A program made the translations under genes and the position numbers. Positions 1-7,388 of a stretch of DNA of 49,684 nucleotides are shown here, piece after piece. This stretch comes from Candidatus Nanopelagicales bacterium (lineage in GTDB: Bacteria > Actinomycetota > Actinomycetes > S36-B12), in contig SHUQ01000005.1 of the NCBI GenBank assembly GCA_009694585.1, positions 1 through 49,684 on the forward strand, read 5' to 3'. How positions within the stretch are numbered: position 1 is the stretch's first letter; every line of letters begins with the position of its first letter. The notes beneath the pieces are model-generated. The model was not told the origin of the DNA, did no database searches, and was given only the letters and a program-made list of their open reading frames with translations.

Positions 1-1494
1 ACCGATAACACTGCTGAGCTAGCGGCGGCGGCGGCCAGGGCCGATGACCGGGTTAGATATGTGCTCCTTGAGACAAATTCGGGTGGTTGCAGTGGCCCCC
101 GTAATCGCGGTATCGATGAAGCCCTCGGCACCTGGGTCATGTTCTGCGATTCTGATGATGAGTACCCCAGTGATGCGATAGTTGAGTTGATGCTCGCAGC
201 CGAGCAGTGCACAGCCGACCTTGGTTGTGGGGTCGCTGAACGTTTCTATTTGCGTGAGAGCCGTGGGTACCCTTGGCGTGCAGAACTTCATGAGCCGCGC
301 ATTATGTCAACGATAAGGGATTTCCCTGATCTGATCGCAGACACCATCTGCGTCAACAAGATCTATCGGCGAAGTTGGCTCATGGACAATGGCATCAGGT
401 TTCCAGCAAGCCTGCTTTATGAAGATCAACTATTTACCATTGAGGCATACACGGCCGCGAGCAAAATAGTCGTGATCCCAGAGGTTACCTACCGGTGGAA
501 TGTGGCTGCTGAAGCTGATCAACAGTCAATAACGCAGCGACGAGTCGAACTCCGAAATGTCCAGAATAGGGTGGAAATCAACAAGAGAATTGACGCTTAC
601 CTCGCTGACAGCGAGTGGGCGGATCTGAAGCCAATCAAAGATATAAAGTTTCTCACCCATGATTTGGCTGTTTCATTGGCCGCGGTGTTAATTGTCAACG
701 ACGAAGATGCGCTACCAATTATCGAAGCCTTGGCTGAGTATGTGCGCGGGGTCGACGTGAATCTAGTAGGTGAAATCCCCCCGATCAACAAGATTGCCGT
801 CGCCTGTTTATTGCTGGGTGACATTGAGGGCATTCGTGGTGCTCTGCGCTATTTGCGTTGGACTTATGTAATTGATGTGCCAATCACCAGCGAAGGCGAG
901 CAGCAGTATTGGGGAGACGCTGCTGAACTAGATGGGCCAGAACTGCTGGGCCACGATGCACGCTGGTGGCGAGAGGTGACAGCGCTGGGCTTGCGCGCAG
1001 AGCCTTTTGCTCGGCAGCGGCTGTGTCACTTGCTGGTGGATTTCGAAGTAAGCGGGAGCCAGATCACCCTTTCTGGCACCACGGTTGATCCCTTTGGCAT
1101 GTTTGAGCAAGTAGCAGCGGCAAACTTTGTCATGATGCAGGGTGCAAACGTGGTGCTTGCTCGGTTACCCATGTCATGGACCCGATTAGCAGCGCACAAA
1201 TGGCAGTGGCGGGCAACTGGAGTTATCCAGTCGAGGGGCCTGAGGCGGGCGCGGGTTGGCGGGCGTGGAGTTTTTGGTGTGGAACTGCACAGGGGCGGCG
1301 AGGTAAACTTGCGGACTTTGCATATTGGCGCAACGCAGGCTCCGCAGTTCTCTATCGCGTGGCCGGGCCGCTGGTTTGGTCGCCCTAGTGGCTTGCATGT
1401 TGGCCCGAGTAGACGCGGGACGGTCTCTTGGCGCTCCACCCCATCTCGAACGCAACGGGTGATCGCTCGACTACTTGGCGGTGGCCGTGGCTAA
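1..1494 (+). CDS. Glycosyltransferase family 2 protein, 5'-truncated by the window edge
   Basis: The reading frame is open from base 1, so the true start lies upstream of the window; the GTG at 61 is only the first in-window start codon. The visible N-terminus is the second half of a GT-A nucleotide-sugar domain: a conserved GG-S-PRNRGI segment is followed by FCDSDDEY, the DxD-type metal/nucleotide site, and later by an EDQLF acceptor/base motif. These are typical of GT2 enzymes that decorate wall polymers. The C-terminal third is poor in recognisable motifs and looks beta-rich. The stop overlaps the next gene, whose start lies 20 bases inside this one, so the two are probably co-translated. 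Its place beside a CDP-glycerol-transferase-like gene and an ABC-2 exporter suggests a role in surface-glycan or teichoic-acid-like synthesis. The donor and acceptor cannot be inferred. Confidence 0.85.
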   Translation, partial: TDNTAELAAAAARADDRVRYVLLETNSGGCSGPRNRGIDEALGTWVMFCDSDDEYPSDAIVELMLAAEQCTADLGCGVAERFYLRESRGYPWRAELHEPRIMSTIRDFPDLIADTICVNKIYRRSWLMDNGIRFPASLLYEDQLFTIEAYTAASKIVVIPEVTYRWNVAAEADQQSITQRRVELRNVQNRVEINKRIDAYLADSEWADLKPIKDIKFLTHDLAVSLAAVLIVNDEDALPIIEALAEYVRGVDVNLVGEIPPINKIAVACLLLGDIEGIRGALRYLRWTYVIDVPITSEGEQQYWGDAAELDGPELLGHDARWWREVTALGLRAEPFARQRLCHLLVDFEVSGSQITLSGTTVDPFGMFEQVAAANFVMMQGANVVLARLPMSWTRLAAHKWQWRATGVIQSRGLRRARVGGRGVFGVELHRGGEVNLRTLHIGATQAPQFSIAWPGRWFGRPSGLHVGPSRRGTVSWRSTPSRTQRVIARLLGGGRG

Positions 1495-2638
1495 ACCGCG
1501 CATCATCATCATCGCTAACAACATCGATGAAATCGGGGGGGCGCAGCGTATTGTTCATGTCTTGGGCCAGGGCTTGGCTGAACGCGGGTACCAAACTGAA
1601 CTAATCGGCATTGTTCCCCACACCCCAAAGCATCTTTATGTAGTTGACCCGGCCTACCAATCGACCACTTTAATCAGTGAAACTTGGCCACCGCCAATTA
1701 CTCCATCGGGAATCTTTGGCAAGTACCGGCCTTCAGTTCGCAGGCGCCAGGCAACCCGTGCGCGGTTGCGCGCTGAGGCTATTAACCGCTTACGTGAAGA
1801 ACTTGCCACCGGTCCCCCGGGGGTGATCATCTGCGCTCAGCTTTGGGCCATGGAATACCTGCGAGCCGCGGGCTTTGAATGGTGGAAGGTAATCGGCCAG
1901 TACCACGCGTCTTTCGAAGCGGCGGCAAGTGGCCGTGACCTGCGTCGCGCCCTTAGAAATTATCAAGATGTCAGTACCGTGGCTCTACTCTCAGCCGAAG
2001 ATGCAGCGCAATTCGCCGATGCTGGTCTGAAAAATGTGCGCTGGCTCCCGAATCCATTGCCTTATTGGCCGGTCAAGGGGGCAGCACTTAGGGGTAACAC
2101 CCTCACCTACCTAGGTCGATTCTCGGCTGAAAAAGGTGCGGAGATTTTGTTGGATGCCTGGGGCCGGCTAGATCCGCGCTTTTCGCATTGGCGCCTGCAG
2201 TTGGTTGGCTCTGGGCCCCTAGAGGCAGCGCTGCGAAAGCAAGCGGCAGCCCTTGGGCCAGCAGGTGAGCGCATCATGTTCTTGCCCCCGGTGGAAGATC
2301 CGGCCCGCGTATTGCTTGCGTCCGATGCGCTGGCCCTCCCATCCTTGACCGAGGGTTTCCCCTTGGTTTTAGCCGAAGCTATGGCCTGCGGCCTACCGGT
2401 AGTTGCAGCTGATTGTGCGCCCGGTGTGCGGGTCTTGATCCGGGACGGGGTTAACGGGTTGCTGGCCGGTCGAGGAGATGCCCGGGATTTCGCGGAACAA
2501 CTGACCAAGGTCATGGACTCCGTCGAACTACGCGAACGACTTGGTGCAGCAGCCCGCACCTCGGTTGAGTACCTGCAGGCCCCGCTGGTACTAGATCAGT
2601 GGGAGTCACTTATCTCAGAAGTTACAGGTGGGCATTAG
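1475..2638 (+). CDS. Glycosyltransferase family 4 (GT-B fold)
   Basis: A retaining GT-B glycosyltransferase of about 387 residues, expected in the cytosol or at the inner membrane face. The N-terminal Rossmann domain has the glycine-rich acceptor motif GGAQRIVHVL (residues 21-30). The C-terminal donor domain has YLGRFSAEKG (212-221) and the EX7E motif, with E293 and E301 in EGFPLVLAE followed by ACGLPVV. The start is uncertain: TTG at 1475 opens the frame, but GTG at 1481 or 1487 would give a more usual N-terminus. All three lie inside the preceding GT2 gene, so the pair should be translationally coupled. The 3' end overlaps the convergent nucleotidyltransferase by 17 bases. It probably adds a hexose-type sugar to the glycan made by this cluster; the sugar is unknown. 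Confidence 0.88.
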   Translation: MAVAVAKPRIIIIANNIDEIGGAQRIVHVLGQGLAERGYQTELIGIVPHTPKHLYVVDPAYQSTTLISETWPPPITPSGIFGKYRPSVRRRQATRARLRAEAINRLREELATGPPGVIICAQLWAMEYLRAAGFEWWKVIGQYHASFEAAASGRDLRRALRNYQDVSTVALLSAEDAAQFADAGLKNVRWLPNPLPYWPVKGAALRGNTLTYLGRFSAEKGAEILLDAWGRLDPRFSHWRLQLVGSGPLEAALRKQAAALGPAGERIMFLPPVEDPARVLLASDALALPSLTEGFPLVLAEAMACGLPVVAADCAPGVRVLIRDGVNGLLAGRGDARDFAEQLTKVMDSVELRERLGAAARTSVEYLQAPLVLDQWESLISEVTGGH

Positions 2639-3314
2639 CGCGCGAGAGATCATCTTCAAAGTCAACCTCGACGGCGAATAAGTCAGTGATGTCGAGCGCG
2701 ATGACTTTGGTGCCGTTCTGCGCGATGGTAATTTCGATTCCGCGTTCAAAATAATCGGTGTCTTCGCAGGCGGCTAGGCCGAGGATTAAGTTGGCCCGAT
2801 CACTTCCGCTCACATAATTGATCCCTACGGCCTCACCAAGTGCATCGGTGACTTGCTTGGATAGAAGTGCGACGAACCCGGCCTCGTCGATGGTGTACTT
2901 CACCTCCTCTTCCCCAACCACGGAGGTGTTGACGCAGATAAATGATCGGTCAGCATCAATTAGCTCCTTCGCACGTACCAAGACTTCCGCATCGAAAACA
3001 ACATCGCCATTCATCCAGAGCACGCCACCGGGAGGGGCTAAGCGCAGGGCTTTGAGGAGGCTCCGGTTGGTGTTGGTTTGGTCATAGGCCTCGTTGTAGA
3101 TATATGAAACATTCGGGAATGCTTCAAGAATTAGCTCAAGTTTGAAGCCAACAACGGTGGTAACGCGTAGGTCATCACCAAAGACCTTGGTCAGATTGTC
3201 AATTTGCTGGCGCATAATGGTGCGACCGTCGATCAGTGGGGTCAGTGGCTTCGGCCAAGGCTTGCCCAAGCGGGTGCCAATTCCGGCGGCCAAGATCACC
3301 GAGTGCACGGTCAT
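2622..3314 (-). CDS. Sugar/choline-phosphate-type nucleotidyltransferase (LicC-like)
   Basis: A small (230 residues) single-domain NTP transferase. The signature is VILAAGIGTRLG (residues 6-17) followed by PKPL (21-24), the phosphate-binding loop and catalytic Lys of nucleotidyltransferases that activate phospho-sugars, phosphocholine or polyol phosphates. The metal-binding Asp is in MNGDVVFD (D104). Its length matches LicC/phosphocholine cytidylyltransferase-like proteins rather than RmlA/GalU. The start ATG overlaps the stop of the upstream transferase in a TAATG arrangement, so the two form a coupled operon. With a CDP-glycerol-transferase-like protein upstream and two CDP-alcohol phosphotransferases nearby, making a CDP-activated alcohol is a reasonable inference. 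The substrate cannot be read from sequence. Confidence 0.82.
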   Translation of the reverse strand: MTVHSVILAAGIGTRLGKPWPKPLTPLIDGRTIMRQQIDNLTKVFGDDLRVTTVVGFKLELILEAFPNVSYIYNEAYDQTNTNRSLLKALRLAPPGGVLWMNGDVVFDAEVLVRAKELIDADRSFICVNTSVVGEEEVKYTIDEAGFVALLSKQVTDALGEAVGINYVSGSDRANLILGLAACEDTDYFERGIEITIAQNGTKVIALDITDLFAVEVDFEDDLSRANAHL

Positions 3315-4567
3315 TATTCTCCTTCTGCTATCTGGCGAACTCTAATCAATTCCTTTAGCGCGCGATCATGCTCTGCGATCTCGAGCCGGGTCTGCTGCCA
3401 AAATCTCTCGGTACTTTGACCCGGCGCTAAACCATCAAAATAGAAGCCGCGAAGTTCACGGCGTGCTGCCTCATGTTTGTCATTCGCGATGATGTCGGCG
3501 AGGTCGGTAGCGAAAGTGGCGATGGTGCTCTGGTCCAGCACATGTGCACCGGACGCCACTGGTGTGTCGTGAAGTAGTTGCCTGCGATTGGCGCGGCGAT
3601 CACACAACACAATCGGGGCCTCAGGGCGTAGGTATAGATAATCAAGGGTCACACTCGAAACGTCGGCTATCAACAGATCGGTGCCGCGAATAATGCCGAG
3701 CACATTGGCATCTTGCATGATGCGATGACCGCACTCTGGATCATTGGTAATCGCACTTTTAACAAGGCTCAGGATTCGTTGGTGTGCGGCTCGCACGGCA
3801 GCATTGTCGGAGTCGGCCACCCGCGGATGTGGCTTGTAGATGAAGCGGCACTTGGGCAGGGTCAAGGCTGCGGACACAAGTTGTGGGCCGAATAGGTCGA
3901 CCGAGGTGTAGTTATTGGCTTCATCTTCGCCTTCCCAGGTGGGTGCGTACGTGATCGTGGTGCCGGCGAATTCAGCAAGCGGGTTTCGGACCGGAAGATC
4001 AAGTTGCGGGCGGCCAACACGGGCCAGATGGTTTATGTCGAACCAAGTTAGTGCAGCGGCGTGCCGCCGCACCGCTGCTTGCCCAGCGACGAAGACTTTG
4101 TCATATGCCTTCGCTTGGTTGCTGACCATGCAGATTTTGTCACTCTCACCGTGGTTCAAGTGAATATGCACTGCCTGCTGAAAGGCGAGGGATTGAAAGT
4201 TGGTGAAACCGTTGTTCACGTACATAACCGCGTGAAAGTCGGCTCGGTCGTAAAGTGCCATGAGGTCTTCGTAGGTTGGAATCAACAAAATGGGCAGTGA
4301 GGTGGTGCCTTGCATGGCGTGGTAGGTGTCGATCTGACGAACGACGACGACGGTGCGCTCGGTGGTGTTGGCTTCGAAGATAGGTAGCCATTGGTTCAAC
4401 TGATAGAGCTTTGGCGGCCCATCGGCAAAGTGGATGGCGATATCCGAGGTCGAGACATCGTCCAGCTTGAAGCCTTTGGGCTGAACCGCCCCAAAATCGC
4501 GCAGGAGGCGGCTCAGCGACCGCGAAACGCGCTTGGCCTGGAGCATAAATGCGGATTCTTCAGCCAC
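3314..4567 (-). CDS. CDP-glycerol glycerophosphotransferase-like (TagB/TagF family)
   Basis: A 417-residue protein with the hallmarks of the Glyphos_transf family, which polymerises or primes poly(polyol phosphate) chains of teichoic acids: the HLNHGESDK block (H139-G140), YAPTWEG (207-213), KPHPR (245-249) and DLLIADVSS (298-305, equivalent to LITDYSS). No signal peptide or membrane segment is seen, so it probably sits on the cytosolic face. GTG at 4567 is favoured as the start because TACGAT lies exactly six bases upstream (4579-4574 on the minus strand), the leaderless arrangement repeated across this window; ATG at 4546 is an alternative. It is divergent from the exporter permease, and the 5' ends overlap by 19 bases. 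The polyol could be glycerol or ribitol. Confidence 0.85.
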   Translation of the reverse strand: MAEESAFMLQAKRVSRSLSRLLRDFGAVQPKGFKLDDVSTSDIAIHFADGPPKLYQLNQWLPIFEANTTERTVVVVRQIDTYHAMQGTTSLPILLIPTYEDLMALYDRADFHAVMYVNNGFTNFQSLAFQQAVHIHLNHGESDKICMVSNQAKAYDKVFVAGQAAVRRHAAALTWFDINHLARVGRPQLDLPVRNPLAEFAGTTITYAPTWEGEDEANNYTSVDLFGPQLVSAALTLPKCRFIYKPHPRVADSDNAAVRAAHQRILSLVKSAITNDPECGHRIMQDANVLGIIRGTDLLIADVSSVTLDYLYLRPEAPIVLCDRRANRRQLLHDTPVASGAHVLDQSTIATFATDLADIIANDKHEAARRELRGFYFDGLAPGQSTERFWQQTRLEIAEHDRALKELIRVRQIAEGE

Positions 4568-5358
4568 TGGCCTATCGTAACGGTGTGCGAATCATCTGGG
4601 AGCACCGTCAGGTGCTCCGCATGTTGGTCCTTCGGGACCTACAAAAGCAGTACACCAAATTCCGGCTCGGCTACCTGTGGACCCTGCTGGAGCCCCTTGG
4701 CATGGCCGTGGTGCTGTGGTTTGTCTTCACCGAGCTGCTGGGTGGTCGAAAGTTGGGTCTGCAGCCCTATTTCTTGTTCCTCGCGGTCGCGATCTTGCCG
4801 TGGTGGTGGTTTTCGAAAGGGGTATCCGGGGCGGCCAAGACTTTTAGGCGAAATCCGGCGCTCTTGCAGATGAGCTTGCTACCGACGAAGATCTGGGTGA
4901 TCCGGGTCGTGCTTGTGTCCATGGCGGAATACCTGCTTTCCTTGCCGGTGATTTTGATCGCGATGCTAATAACGCGCACTTTGCCTGGGCCGCTCATAGT
5001 CTTGTTCCCCGTTGGGGTCATCGTGCAGTTCTTCTTGATGTACGGCTTGGCGATGTTGATTGCTGCTGGGGCCGCTGTCATCCCGGATCTAGCCAGAATA
5101 GTTCGTATCGTGTTGCGCGCGACTTTTTATCTCTCACCAGTTTTGTACTCGATAGCAAATATCCCGGCCGGCGCGCAGGTGATCGCGGCGATAAACCCAT
5201 TGGTCGGAGTGCTGGGCCTTTATCGGATCGGTTTTTGGCCCACCGAAATCGAATCACTTCCGCATTACGGTATTTCCTTAGGGGTGACGGTGGCCGTTTT
5301 CATTGCGGGTTCGGTGGTCTTCCATCGGCTCGAAAGCCGTATTTTGAAGGGCAACTGA
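4549..5358 (+). CDS. ABC-2 type polysaccharide/teichoic-acid exporter permease (TagG/Wzm-like)
   Basis: A 269-residue integral membrane protein with about six hydrophobic segments. The amphipathic N-terminus LRMLVLRDLQKQYTKF followed by LGYLWTLLEPLG is the usual start of Wzm/TagG/RfbA permeases, and a WWWFSKGV segment and a final LSPVLYS-NIP block also fit the family. The protein forms the membrane channel that moves lipid-linked glycans outward. The likely start is ATG at 4549, with GGAG five bases upstream; GTG at 4585 would avoid overlap with the divergent transferase gene. The ATPase gene begins one base after the stop (TGACGTG), so both subunits should be made from one message. The expected cargo is the polymer made by the surrounding transferases. 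Confidence 0.88.
   Translation: MRILQPLAYRNGVRIIWEHRQVLRMLVLRDLQKQYTKFRLGYLWTLLEPLGMAVVLWFVFTELLGGRKLGLQPYFLFLAVAILPWWWFSKGVSGAAKTFRRNPALLQMSLLPTKIWVIRVVLVSMAEYLLSLPVILIAMLITRTLPGPLIVLFPVGVIVQFFLMYGLAMLIAAGAAVIPDLARIVRIVLRATFYLSPVLYSIANIPAGAQVIAAINPLVGVLGLYRIGFWPTEIESLPHYGISLGVTVAVFIAGSVVFHRLESRILKGN
4574..4579 (-). promoter_or_regulatory. -10 hexamer TACGAT for a leaderless transcript
   Basis: On the minus strand TACGAT is followed by AGGCCA and then GTG at 4567. The hexamer lies within the coding sequence of the divergent permease. No -35 consensus is obvious. Confidence 0.55.
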
Positions 5359-5359
5359 C

Positions 5360-6193
5360 GTGGCCCGCCAGCGGTTGGACCCGCGCTTAGCAGCTAAGTT
5401 GGTTTTCGATGGAGTTGGCATCCTCATCCCCAAGAAGAAGCGTCGTCAAGGCGGCGGACGTCGGCACCGGTTGCGTCGATTTGCCGGCGAGCAAAGCCGC
5501 ACCGGATCTTGGGTACTAAGGGGTGTCTCTTCTCGGATTGAGGCAGGTGAGTCGGTAGCTGTATTGGGCTTGAAGAACTCTGGGCGCACGGAATTGTTGC
5601 GATTGGCCGCAGGCACTTTGATTCCGGACGAGGGATCAGTGATGCGCAGTGATCAAGTCTTGCCAATGATCGGCCTAGGCCGGGCATTTGATCGCGGTTT
5701 TACGGTCAGGCAGAACATCTATCTGCTAGGTGGCTTATTGGGTATGAATCCCAATGAGGTCGAAGTCGCCTTGCCTGAAATTGTTGAGACAGCAGGCATC
5801 ACTTCAAATATCGACAAATATCTTGGTGGTGCGTCGGCACTGACCCGGCAAAAACTCGCCTGGACTATCGCGATGGCAACCGGCGCCAACATCTTTGCGG
5901 TGGATGAAATGCTAGTCGTCGGGGACCCAGAATTCCGTGCACGATGCTTCGCGCACGTACAGCATCTGAAAACTTCCGGAGCGACTTTCTTGGTGGCAAC
6001 TGATGTGCCTCGAAAATTCGATGGGTTCTTCGATCGTGCGATCGTGCTCCACGACGGTGGAGTGGTCGCCGATGGGGCGTTTGCTGATGGCTTAGCGCTA
6101 CTTCGAGAATTGCGCCTTGCTAACACGGCTACCGACCCCACGGAACCCAAAACTGATCCCGAGGCGCGCCCGGAGCCAGAGGAGGGCTTCTAA
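5360..6193 (+). CDS. Degenerate ABC exporter ATP-binding protein (TagH/Wzt-like)
   Basis: The 277-residue partner of the upstream permease, recognisable by the order of Wzt/TagH elements: a GESVAVLG strand, a Q-loop-region segment with TVRQNIYLLGGLLGM (115-129), and Walker B NIFAVDEMLVVGD (177-189) with D182 and E183 intact. Other catalytic elements are altered. The Walker A loop G70-LKNSG-R76-T77 has Arg instead of the invariant Lys. The ABC signature (normally SSG) is replaced by ASALTRQ (158-164). The H-loop His is replaced by Thr214 in VATD. A basic stretch, KKKRRQGGGRRHRLRR (25-40), precedes the domain. The frame is intact with no stop or frameshift, so this looks like constrained divergence rather than decay. 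It may bind ATP without normal hydrolysis, or pair with an ATPase encoded elsewhere. GTG start. Confidence 0.8.
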   Translation: MARQRLDPRLAAKLVFDGVGILIPKKKRRQGGGRRHRLRRFAGEQSRTGSWVLRGVSSRIEAGESVAVLGLKNSGRTELLRLAAGTLIPDEGSVMRSDQVLPMIGLGRAFDRGFTVRQNIYLLGGLLGMNPNEVEVALPEIVETAGITSNIDKYLGGASALTRQKLAWTIAMATGANIFAVDEMLVVGDPEFRARCFAHVQHLKTSGATFLVATDVPRKFDGFFDRAIVLHDGGVVADGAFADGLALLRELRLANTATDPTEPKTDPEARPEPEEGF

Positions 6194-6197
6194 CCCG

Positions 6198-6203
6198 TAG
6201 GGT
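6198..6203 (+). promoter_or_regulatory. -10 hexamer TAGGGT, candidate leaderless promoter
   Basis: TAGGGT is followed by six bases and then ATG at 6210. It lies in the 16-base gap after the ATPase gene. The spacer is G-rich and could also act as a weak ribosome binding site, so this case is less certain than the others. Confidence 0.4.
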
Positions 6204-6209
6204 GGTGGC

Positions 6210-7388
6210 ATGTCGATCGGCCCGGCGGCGACGTCAGCTGGCAAGTTGTTGCCCGATGCACCCGCAATCCCAAGCGGTGGGGTCTTGCTCCATGTAGGAG
6301 TGCATAAAACCGGAACTACGGCGATTCAGGCGGCACTTGCCGATGCCCGCGGCGATCTCACCGAACTAGGTGTTAGTTATCCGGGTAAGGCACAGGCGCA
6401 GCACCGGGCGGCCCTGGCGATCTTGCAGCGCACGTGGGGCTGGAATCAGCGCGGTGGCTCAGTAGTTGACCGCTCGCAATTCGACGAACTTGCGGCACAG
6501 GTGGCTAAGGCTAAAGGCCGGGTTGTCATAAGTAGCGAGTTCTTCTGCGAGGCCGATGCCGAAAAGTGTGTTGATGTCGTCAAGAACCTAGGTGGCGATC
6601 GGGTTCAGGTCTTGGTGACTTTGCGCAATCTCGGCCGCCTACTGCCCTCATCGTGGCAGCAGTATCTGAAGTATGGCCTAACAAAAGGTTATGAGCCGTG
6701 GCTCGAGGACGTTTTCGCAAAATCTAGCACTTCGAATATGTCGCCAACTTTTTGGCGACGCCATGATCACGGTGCGGTACTAACCCGATGGGCCGAAGCC
6801 GTAGGGCCGAAGAACGTGACGGTGCTCATCCTTGAAGACGTCGACCGCAATGCGATGTTTCGATCATTTGCGCAGCTTCTCGGTGTGCCGACCGGTATTT
6901 TTACCTCGAGGATGGACTTGACTTCGAATAGATCTATGACCGCCGCCGAAGCTGAACTACTCGTGCGCCTCAACGCTCGAGTGAAAATGCAAATGCAGTG
7001 GTCAGAGTATGTGCGACTGGTGCGTCGCGGAGTTGCGATGGCGCTGGTTGAAGGCCGCGAGCCGGCCGTGGACGAACCCCGGTTACACACCCCGGACTGG
7101 GCACTTGATGCGGCGATGGCGCACGGTTTGCAAGATCGTGCGGTAATTTCAGCGCTAGGCGTGAATATTCTTGGCGACCTCGATGCCTTGGGCGTGCGTG
7201 CTGGTTCGCCTCCACCGGTGGTGGGTACTGATTCGATACCTATCGATGCTGCGGTACAGGCACTGGTAGCAGTAATCCAGGAAGCGCACGATGCACCTAG
7301 TACCAAAGAGCTAGCCAAGGCACTGGCCAAGCAAGCGCGAGCCGGGGCCAAATCACGCTTCACACGAAAGCGATCTTCAGCCTCGTGA
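6210..7388 (+). CDS. Sulfotransferase-like protein
   Basis: The N-terminus contains LLHVGVHKTGTTAIQAAL (residues 26-43), the P-loop-like element that binds the 5'-phosphosulfate of PAPS in sulfotransferases. A strand followed by LRNLGRLLPSSW (138-149) fits the 3'-phosphate-binding motif, with R139 and S147/S148. The rest of the 392 residues is weakly conserved, as usual for acceptor-binding parts. No transmembrane segment or signal peptide is seen, so it probably acts in the cytosol on a precursor. It lies between the exporter genes and two CDP-alcohol phosphotransferases. Its stop overlaps the next start (GTGA), so it belongs to this operon. Its presence suggests that the exported glycan or its lipid carries sulfate, but sulfate transfer has not been shown and the acceptor is unknown. 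The C-terminus is Lys/Arg/Ala-rich. Confidence 0.75.
   Translation: MSIGPAATSAGKLLPDAPAIPSGGVLLHVGVHKTGTTAIQAALADARGDLTELGVSYPGKAQAQHRAALAILQRTWGWNQRGGSVVDRSQFDELAAQVAKAKGRVVISSEFFCEADAEKCVDVVKNLGGDRVQVLVTLRNLGRLLPSSWQQYLKYGLTKGYEPWLEDVFAKSSTSNMSPTFWRRHDHGAVLTRWAEAVGPKNVTVLILEDVDRNAMFRSFAQLLGVPTGIFTSRMDLTSNRSMTAAEAELLVRLNARVKMQMQWSEYVRLVRRGVAMALVEGREPAVDEPRLHTPDWALDAAMAHGLQDRAVISALGVNILGDLDALGVRAGSPPPVVGTDSIPIDAAVQALVAVIQEAHDAPSTKELAKALAKQARAGAKSRFTRKRSSAS

Noticed and set aside
5360-6193. Pseudogene call for the degenerate ATPase
   Set aside because: The frame is complete, Walker B is intact and coupling to the permease is kept, so decay is not shown.
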